Shown here in pieces: positions 58,036-64,000 of a stretch of DNA of 64,000 bases. The stretch is from assembly GCA_035353815.1 (NCBI GenBank), contig DAOQAG010000012.1:1-64000 (forward strand), written 5' to 3'. The position numbers were made by a program, and so were the translations under genes. Below the pieces are notes generated by a model. The model made no database searches. It had not been told where the DNA came from and saw nothing but the letters and a program-made list of their open reading frames with translations. Position 1 is the first letter of the stretch, and every line of letters starts with the position of its first letter. The stretch is from JAKPUX01 sp035353815 (GTDB lineage: Bacteria > Zhuqueibacterota > Zhuqueibacteria > Residuimicrobiales > Residuimicrobiaceae).

Positions 58036-61000
58036 ATGGCCTTCGCAAAACTTGCCCTTGAGGGCGAAACCCTTACCCGCGAAAACTTCGCCACACCCCC
58101 CAAAGCAATGGGCATCCTGCCCTTCTGGTTCTGGAACGGCGAGATGCAGGAATCCGAAATGGAGTGGCAGCTGCGCGAGTATCACGACAAGGGCATCTCC
58201 GGATTGTTCATTCACGGCCGCTTCGGCCTCAAGGTGCCCTACCTCTCGCCGCAGTGGTTTGAACGCGTCCAGTTTGCGGTTAAAAAGGCCCGGGAGATCG
58301 GCATCGATATCTGGATCTATGATGAAATGAACTGGCCGAGCGGCACCGCGGAGCGCCAGGTCCTGAAAAAATGGCCGCACCTCAAGCAGAAATACCTCGA
58401 ACTGGTGGTGCTGAACGTGGATGGGCCCCTTTTCACCTTTCTCGAGGCGACCGACTCGCGCTATGTCAATACCGGCGATTCCCGGCCCATCGCCGCCTTC
58501 GCCTGCAGTGCGGAGGAGTTCGAGACCGGCATCTCCCGGCTCATCGATCTGACGCCTAACCTCTCCTTCAACAAGGTCGTGCCCTGGGAGGCGCCTGCCG
58601 GCAAGTGGAAGCTGCTTTATTTCCTTGAAAAGGAGATCGACTACTACATCGACACCCTCGATCCGGAATCGACCAACCGCTTTCTCGAGCTCACCCACGA
58701 GGGCTATAAAAAAGCGGTCGGTCCCGCATTCGGCAATACCGTCCCCGGATTTTATACCGATGAACCGGCGATGTACTATTATCAGGTCGGCGTCGATAAT
58801 TACGTCGTGCCCTGGTCCAGCAGGATGTTCAAGATCTTCCGCCAGCGCCGCGGCTACGATCTCAAACCCTGGCTGCCCGCCCTCTATGCCGATATGGGCG
58901 AAAGGACCGCCAGGGTCCGCTATGATTTCTGGCGCACCCTCACCGAGCAGTATGCCGAGACCTATTACCAGCGCATCCGCGACTGGTGTGACGAGAACGG
59001 CGTGATCTTTACCGGCCACCTGCTCTTTGAGGAGTGGCTGCGCGGCCACGCCCGCTGCGAAGGCAATATCTTTAAATACCTACAAAAAATGCACCTGATC
59101 GGCGTCGATCATCTCTATCCCAAAATCGGCAGCGAGGAGGAACCCGCCGAGCATGTCGCCCTGAAACTGGCCAGTTCCGCCGCGCACCACTTTGGCAGCA
59201 CCCGCCTCCTCTGCGAATCGATGGGCGGAACCTACTGGGATTGCACGCTGGAGCGGATGAAATGGATTGCCAACTGGGAGTATGTCCTGGGTGTCAACCT
59301 CTTCAACAACCACGGTTACCATTACTCCATCGAAGGCGAACGCAAACGCGATTGGCCGCCGAGCATGTTCTACCATCATACCTGGTGGAAGTATTACGAT
59401 CGCTTCACTACGTATATGTCGCGGCTGGGACATGTGCTCTCCGGCGGCCGGCATGTGGCCAAGATTCTCATCCTCTATCCGCTCAACAGCATCTGGACCA
59501 ATTACACCCCCCAGCAGCGCAACCGGATCGGAACGCTCATCGAAGCCGATTTCAATTATCTCACCGATACCCTGCTCCGTCTTCATCAGGATTTCGATTA
59601 TGTCGATGAGGAGGTCCTGGCAGGCGCCGATTTTTCCGGCGGCCGCATCCGGATCGCCGCCGAGGAGTATGAGCTGCTCATCCTGCCGCCGCTGACGCAT
59701 ATCCGGGAGGCGACCTTCGCCGCGATCGAACGCTACGCCCGGGAGGGCGGCCGCATCCTCGCCGACACCTTGCTGCCTTTTGAGTTTTTGCAGACGGAAG
59801 AACCAACGGCCGCGCCACGGATCCAGGCCCTTTTCGGCGCTGATCCTCAGACGCTGCTGCAGCGTTTCCTGGCGGGCAGCCCGTTCGCCATTGCGGCGAA
59901 TCCCGAGAATGAGCGGATCGTCCTGCTCCAGGGCCAGGGTTTGCATCACCATCGCCCCAAGATCGAACTGCAGCATCTGCTGCAGTCACTCTTCACCCCG
60001 GACGTGATCATTGACAACGAAAGCGTCTTCTGTCTGCACCGGATCAAGGACGGCCATCACCTCTATTTTCTGGTCAATACCTCGCAGCAGCCGCTCGGAA
60101 GGGTGGAGGCGAGCTTTGCCCAGCAGTGTGCGCCGGAACTCTGGAATCCGGAAAGCGGCGCAATCCAGCCGATCTATCCCTTTCAGGAATCCAGCGGCCG
60201 GATTCACCTGGCGCTCGATTTCCCCGCTACCTCAGCCCATCTGGTCGTGTTCACGGGAGCACGCGGCGGTAGCTACATCAGCGCTACCAACCTGGTGATC
60301 GAGCACTATGGGGACAGAAAGGTGAGCGCGTATGCCGACGCAGCGGTCGAACACGCTTTTGTCAGGGTCGAGGGAGAGGGCGGCTTGCGGGAACTTGCTG
60401 CGCCGGCCAAAGCGGTTCTGCCCCCGTTGGCCCTGGGACAACCGGTGGCCTTTGAGCTGGAGGGGGAGAATGCCCTTTGCCTTTCCCGCTGGAAGATGGC
60501 CCTGGCCCGGGAGGTGCCCGGGGAAGAGGTGGTTGTGCAGCCCGATTTTGATGACCAGGCCTGGCTGGAGGTCACGATGGGCGCCTGGGAGATGCAGTTG
60601 CCTCAGGAGCGCGATGAAGAGTCCTATCCCGTCGTACTGTGGTACCGCACGGCATTCGAGATGGCCAGCCTGCCCCAAACCCTGAAGCTGCTGGTGGATG
60701 GATTCAGCGGCAGCGGCCATACGCTCTATATCAACGGCACGGCCGTACGGGATACAGGACAGCGCAGTGCCCTCGATGCGGAGATTCGCGAGATCGACAT
60801 CAGGCCGTTCGTGAAACCGGGCCGCAATGTGGTGGCCGTGCAGCTGGTGGTTGAACGGCGCACCGACGGCCTCCTTGACCTGCTCAAGCTGGTCGGGAAT
60901 TTCGCATTGGAAAAAAGAGATGACAGCTGGATCATCACCACCCCGGGTGCGCGCATGGCCGCGGGCGACTGGTGCGCCCAGGGCTACCCCTTCTTTTCGG

Positions 61001-61296
61001 GCACAGGCTGCTATACCTTTAAATTCGATCTCCCGGCATCCTATGACAGCGGCAAGTTGTTTCTCGAGGCCGAATGCGGTGAGGATGTGCTTGAGGTGGT
61101 CATCAACGAGCACCAGCCCGTCGTCCTGCCCTGGCATCCCTACTGCCTCGATACGACCGGTCTGCTTCACCCCGGCCGGAACACCGTGCTCCTGAAAGTG
61201 ACCAATACCCTGATCAACATTTTCGAGGGGGTCTCCAAACCTTCAGGACTGCTGCAAGAACCGTTACTCCGCTACAAACCCAGGTATACCTTTTAA
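58036..61296 (+). CDS. GH106-like glycoside hydrolase
   Basis: A 1086-residue hydrolase. The opening region matches the GH106/rhamnosidase-like group: FATPPKAMGILPFWFWNGEM, YHDKGISGLFIHGRFGLKVP and IDIWIYDEMNWPSGTAERQV. The TIM-barrel-like catalytic part spans about 20-480 (FYTDEPAMYYYQVGVDNYVV, FTGHLLFEEWLRGHARCEGN, CESMGGTYWDCTLERMKWIA). The middle has a GATase-like domain (about 560-600), and the C-terminus has two GH2-like sugar-binding sandwiches (about 860-1085). No signal peptide is seen, so it should act on imported oligosaccharides. Activity on alpha-L-rhamnosides or related deoxy-sugars is likely but not proven. Confidence 0.85.
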   Translation: MAFAKLALEGETLTRENFATPPKAMGILPFWFWNGEMQESEMEWQLREYHDKGISGLFIHGRFGLKVPYLSPQWFERVQFAVKKAREIGIDIWIYDEMNWPSGTAERQVLKKWPHLKQKYLELVVLNVDGPLFTFLEATDSRYVNTGDSRPIAAFACSAEEFETGISRLIDLTPNLSFNKVVPWEAPAGKWKLLYFLEKEIDYYIDTLDPESTNRFLELTHEGYKKAVGPAFGNTVPGFYTDEPAMYYYQVGVDNYVVPWSSRMFKIFRQRRGYDLKPWLPALYADMGERTARVRYDFWRTLTEQYAETYYQRIRDWCDENGVIFTGHLLFEEWLRGHARCEGNIFKYLQKMHLIGVDHLYPKIGSEEEPAEHVALKLASSAAHHFGSTRLLCESMGGTYWDCTLERMKWIANWEYVLGVNLFNNHGYHYSIEGERKRDWPPSMFYHHTWWKYYDRFTTYMSRLGHVLSGGRHVAKILILYPLNSIWTNYTPQQRNRIGTLIEADFNYLTDTLLRLHQDFDYVDEEVLAGADFSGGRIRIAAEEYELLILPPLTHIREATFAAIERYAREGGRILADTLLPFEFLQTEEPTAAPRIQALFGADPQTLLQRFLAGSPFAIAANPENERIVLLQGQGLHHHRPKIELQHLLQSLFTPDVIIDNESVFCLHRIKDGHHLYFLVNTSQQPLGRVEASFAQQCAPELWNPESGAIQPIYPFQESSGRIHLALDFPATSAHLVVFTGARGGSYISATNLVIEHYGDRKVSAYADAAVEHAFVRVEGEGGLRELAAPAKAVLPPLALGQPVAFELEGENALCLSRWKMALAREVPGEEVVVQPDFDDQAWLEVTMGAWEMQLPQERDEESYPVVLWYRTAFEMASLPQTLKLLVDGFSGSGHTLYINGTAVRDTGQRSALDAEIREIDIRPFVKPGRNVVAVQLVVERRTDGLLDLLKLVGNFALEKRDDSWIITTPGARMAAGDWCAQGYPFFSGTGCYTFKFDLPASYDSGKLFLEAECGEDVLEVVINEHQPVVLPWHPYCLDTTGLLHPGRNTVLLKVTNTLINIFEGVSKPSGLLQEPLLRYKPRYTF

Positions 61297-61352
61297 GGGA
61301 AGAGCCCTCACCAGAACATTTATACCCGGCAGGACCAAATCAGGAGCATTGC

Positions 61353-61751
61353 ATGAAAAAACAGGGGATCTTGAACGCACATCTTTCCTATCTGATTGCC
61401 AGAATGGGACATACCGATCGCCTTGTCATCTGCGATTGCGGTCTACCGCTCCCCAAGGAGACCGAGATCGTCGACCTGGCGCTGACTAAAAACATACCCA
61501 CCTTCATGGATACTCTGACGGTCGTACTGGAAGAGCTGCACATCGAAGGTGCCATTGTCGCTGAGGAGATGGAACAGATCAGCACCCCGCTCTATCGGCA
61601 AATGCTCAAGGTGCTGCCCGATGTGCCGCTGCGCAAGGTGACCCATGCCGAGTTCAAGGCCATGTGCACCGATGAAGGCATTCTCTTTGTTCGCACCGGC
61701 GAGGCCACCTCCTATGCCAATATTATTCTCATCTCCGGCGTTAATTTCTGA
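61353..61751 (+). CDS. rbsD: D-ribose pyranase (RbsD/FucU family)
   Basis: A 132-residue protein that interconverts pyranose and furanose or anomeric forms of imported sugars. MKKQGILNAHLSYLIARMGH places the catalytic His at residue 20 as in RbsD, followed by the family's DRLVICDCGLPLP. The C-terminal ATSYANIILISGVNF matches the family's YANIIL motif. AGGAG precedes the ATG. The stop TGA overlaps the start of the next frame (TGATG). It belongs to the pathway of hydrolases and lyxose isomerase around it. Confidence 0.92.
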   Translation: MKKQGILNAHLSYLIARMGHTDRLVICDCGLPLPKETEIVDLALTKNIPTFMDTLTVVLEELHIEGAIVAEEMEQISTPLYRQMLKVLPDVPLRKVTHAEFKAMCTDEGILFVRTGEATSYANIILISGVNF

Positions 61752-61780
61752 TGATGACTAAAAGGGAAGGCTGCTCCTCC

Positions 61781-63220
61781 ATGAGAAAAAGAACGATCCC
61801 CCTTCTGGGTGTGCTTTTGCTTCTCGCGATAAACGCTTTGGCCGCCAGGCCCCACTATGACCGCCTCTTCAGGCCGGCCAAAACGGCCGATTACCATGTC
61901 CCTGTCGGACTTTGCGAGGACTATCCCGAGGAAACGACCACCCTCGAGGGCATACGCAAGGATATGGCGTTTCTCAAGAAAAGCCATATCGACCTGCTGC
62001 GCATCTCCTTCGGTTGGGACGCGATTGAGTCGGTCAAGGATCAATACAACTGGCTTTTCTGGGATGATTTCGTCAGGATCGCGGTCGAAGAATACGGCAT
62101 CACCCTCATCCCCTACGTCTGCTATATGCCGCGCTGGAACTCGACCAAACCGGAGGATAACAACTGGTTCTGGAATTATCCCCCCGTCGATCCCGGACAG
62201 TTCGGTGAGTTCATGAAAGCCCTGGTGACGCGCTACAAAAAGTACATCAAGACCTGGGAGCTGTGGAACGAACCTGACATTTGGGTCTATTGGCAGGGAA
62301 CTCCGGAACAATTTGCGGAAATGATCCGCATCGGGGCCCGTGCCGTCAAGGAGGCCGATCCCAAGGCCAAAGTGGTCCTGGGCGGCATCGCCTACCGGGA
62401 GGAGTTTCTCACCAAAATGTTCCGGGACTACGGCCTGAGCCCCTGGATCGATGTCGTCAACATGCACAACTATTTCGAGACCTGGAGCCCGCGGCCGGTC
62501 GAGGAGATCGATGATCATATTGCGGCGATGAGCGACGTCATCCGCCAGTACGGCCGCAATCAATCCCTGTGGATGGCCGAAGTAGGGTACAGCACCTTCC
62601 GCCAGGGCAGCAAGATATCCAACGACTATACAGCCTATTACGAGTATGAACACACCCCGGCCTATCAGGCGGTCGACCTGTTCAAGCGGCTGGCGCTGAT
62701 CGTCTTGACCGAAAAGATCTCGGCGGTTGCCTGGTATGAGATCTCGGACCTGCCCCCAAGCGATGAGGTGATCGGCGACGAATACAATAACCGTCATCTT
62801 GGCGTGGCCTTCGTTAATTACCTCGCCAAGCCCGCGCAGCAGGCGCTGGTTTTTTTCAATACCCTCTTTTCACAAAAATACCGGAATATCACGCCGCAGG
62901 TGACGGTTTCACGGCTGGATCCTTCGGACAGCCACACGCTGGCCTTCCGCCGCCAGGACGGCAGCGTGATCCTGGTCAGCTGGCTGCAAACCTGCCTCCC
63001 GGCGCATCGCACAGCCGATAGTACCGGTGCCGTGCGCGATGACCGGCATGAGACCTTGTCCGTCGCTCTGCCCCTGGCCCTCAAAGGCCAGGCCCATCTC
63101 TATGATCACCTGGGGAACGAAAAGCCGTTGGCCAGCCTCCGCCGCGAAAAAGGCCGAACACTGGTCGAGAACATCGAGTTGACCGGCGGCATGGTCAGCA
63201 TCATCCGGATAGAAAAGTAG
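61781..63220 (+). CDS. Exported GH39/GH5-like glycoside hydrolase
   Basis: A 479-residue exported clan-A hydrolase. The signal peptide (MRKRTIPLLGVLLLLAINAL) is followed by a TIM barrel with KDMAFLKKSHIDLLRISFGW, the acid/base Glu in TWELWNEPDIWVYW and the nucleophile Glu in SLWMAEVGYSTFRQG. A small C-terminal beta domain (about 385-479) ends in MVSIIRIEK. ATG at 61781 has AAGGGAAGG ten bases upstream; an ATG at 61751 overlaps the RbsD stop but lacks a ribosome-binding site. It could be a xylosidase, iduronidase or rhamnosidase-like enzyme; the family alone does not decide. Confidence 0.85.
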   Translation: MRKRTIPLLGVLLLLAINALAARPHYDRLFRPAKTADYHVPVGLCEDYPEETTTLEGIRKDMAFLKKSHIDLLRISFGWDAIESVKDQYNWLFWDDFVRIAVEEYGITLIPYVCYMPRWNSTKPEDNNWFWNYPPVDPGQFGEFMKALVTRYKKYIKTWELWNEPDIWVYWQGTPEQFAEMIRIGARAVKEADPKAKVVLGGIAYREEFLTKMFRDYGLSPWIDVVNMHNYFETWSPRPVEEIDDHIAAMSDVIRQYGRNQSLWMAEVGYSTFRQGSKISNDYTAYYEYEHTPAYQAVDLFKRLALIVLTEKISAVAWYEISDLPPSDEVIGDEYNNRHLGVAFVNYLAKPAQQALVFFNTLFSQKYRNITPQVTVSRLDPSDSHTLAFRRQDGSVILVSWLQTCLPAHRTADSTGAVRDDRHETLSVALPLALKGQAHLYDHLGNEKPLASLRREKGRTLVENIELTGGMVSIIRIEK

Positions 63221-63229
63221 GGAGACACC

Positions 63230-63901
63230 ATGAAACGGTCCGAGATCAATACCTTGCAGCGGGAAGCATCCCGTTTTTTTCAGACCCATCACTTTTTCCT
63301 CCCGCCTTGGGCTTTTTGGGGCCGGGAGAAGTGGCTGGCCAACAAGGATCAGGCCGGCGAGATTTTTGCCAACAAGCTGGGCTGGGATTTGACCGATTTC
63401 GGCTCCGGGGATTTCTACCGCATCGGCCTGCTGCTCTTCACCCTGCGCAATGGCGCGCCGGAGCAGCAGGAGGGCAAGAACTATGCGGAAAAGGTGATGA
63501 TCGTCCGCGAAAACCAGGTGACCCCCTGGCATTTCCACTGGAGCAAGATGGAGGATATCATCAACCGCGGCGGCGGAAATCTGGTGCTGGAACTCTGCAA
63601 TGCGACTCCCGAGGAAAAACTGGCGGATACGCCGGTGACCGTTCAGGTTGATGGCCTCACCCGTACCCTCCCTGCCCGGGGCAAGATCGTGCTGCAGCCG
63701 GGCGAAAGCATCAGCCTGCCCGCCTATCTCTATCATAATTTCTATGGTGAATCGGGCAAGGGGAACGTGCTGGTCGGCGAGGTCTCCAGGGTCAACGATG
63801 ACGCCCGCGACAACCGGTTCCTCGAACCCACCGGACGCTTTCCGGTCATCGAGGAGGATGAAGCGCCCCTGTACTCTCTCTGCAATGAATATCCCGTCTG
63901 A
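63230..63901 (+). CDS. D-lyxose/D-mannose isomerase (cupin type)
   Basis: A 223-residue cupin isomerase of the D-lyxose ketol-isomerase family (EC 5.3.1.15), which converts D-lyxose to D-xylulose and D-mannose to D-fructose. The metal site is clear: TPWHFHWSKMEDI with H101, H103 and E108, and the later YLYHNFYGE histidine near residue 169. GGGAGA precedes ATG. It follows the GH39-like gene by nine bases, so it is cotranscribed with the hydrolases and RbsD. Rare-aldose use is implied. Confidence 0.9.
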   Translation: MKRSEINTLQREASRFFQTHHFFLPPWAFWGREKWLANKDQAGEIFANKLGWDLTDFGSGDFYRIGLLLFTLRNGAPEQQEGKNYAEKVMIVRENQVTPWHFHWSKMEDIINRGGGNLVLELCNATPEEKLADTPVTVQVDGLTRTLPARGKIVLQPGESISLPAYLYHNFYGESGKGNVLVGEVSRVNDDARDNRFLEPTGRFPVIEEDEAPLYSLCNEYPV

Positions 63902-63925
63902 GCAGCGGGGCTCAAGGAGCATTTC

Positions 63926-64000
63926 ATGATCCAAGTCACTATACAGCCGGCCACGCCGGAGCGCTTCGCCGCCTTCGGCCGTCTGGCCCAGCTCTCAGGG
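63926..64000 (+). CDS. Partial CDS at the right edge
   Basis: Only the first 25 codons are visible, starting at ATG 63926 with AAGGAG seven bases upstream: MIQVTIQPATPERFAAFGRL then AQLSG. The pattern resembles the start of cupin-type ureidoglycolate-lyase-like proteins, but this is too short to name. It continues the lyxose-isomerase operon beyond the window. Confidence 0.6.
   Translation, partial: MIQVTIQPATPERFAAFGRLAQLSG

Overview
The window looks like part of a chromosome from an anaerobic bacterium of the FCB group (Bacteroidota, Calditrichota or KSB1-like). This placement is an inference. Three secreted proteins have tails with a YPNPFN-like or FlgD-like fold, one gene is a PorV/PorQ-type barrel, there is a TonB-dependent receptor with an N-terminal carboxypeptidase-regulatory domain, and the DNA is GC-rich. 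I cannot name a species. No rRNA, tRNA, CRISPR array or intact transposase gene was seen.

Region 1 (about 180-8110, minus strand) is an iron-sulfur/cofactor type cluster: three NifX/NifB-like proteins (one with a zinc-ribbon tail), a DUF5320-type glycine-rich protein, two MinD-type ATPases with inserted ferredoxin domains, a methyltransferase, an IscU-Mrp fusion and a metallo-beta-lactamase-fold enzyme. A PAS-AAA+-Fis sigma-54 activator with a cysteine cluster lies upstream. No nitrogenase gene is visible. A short repeat-rich element (8193-8448) with imperfect inverted ends and 11-bp flanking direct repeats separates this cluster from a small AbrB-like gene.

Region 2 (9160-23577) is the most unusual part. 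A minus-strand set encodes a 1663-residue protein that joins two TIM-barrel glycosidase-like domains to a DUF2334 deacetylase-like domain, a PgaC-like family 2 glycosyltransferase, a putative outer-membrane barrel and an FG-GAP-repeat secreted protein. A ZraS/ZraR-like two-component pair is divergent from it. The layout resembles a synthase-dependent exopolysaccharide system but does not match the pga, pel, alg or bcs layouts. A second barrel and a calcium-repeat protein follow.

Region 3 (23892-40282) is sugar oxidation and transport. It holds two Tat-exported Gfo/Idh/MocA oxidoreductases, DoxX, a discoidin-like protein, an Agl23-like membrane glycosyltransferase coupled to ApbE, a very large C45-like hydrolase, a FucP-like transporter, a dolichol-phosphate-sugar-synthase-like GT2, a sugar-isomerase/DUF1080 fusion, a third Gfo/Idh/MocA protein and a NupG-like transporter. 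This set fits a 3-keto-sugar route.

Region 4 (40457-64000) starts with a SERCA-type P-type ATPase. A LacI-family regulator follows, with matching CAAACGTTTG operators upstream of itself and of an ABC sugar-importer operon that lacks its ATPase. Then come a duplicated carbohydrate-binding surface protein with a 298-bp perfect internal repeat, a zinc-type dehydrogenase, a TonB receptor, a large secreted partner, a PorV-like barrel, a GH106-like hydrolase, RbsD, a GH39/GH5-like hydrolase and a D-lyxose isomerase. Together these suggest capture, import, depolymerisation and isomerisation of an uncommon plant or microbial sugar, possibly a deoxy- or rare aldose.
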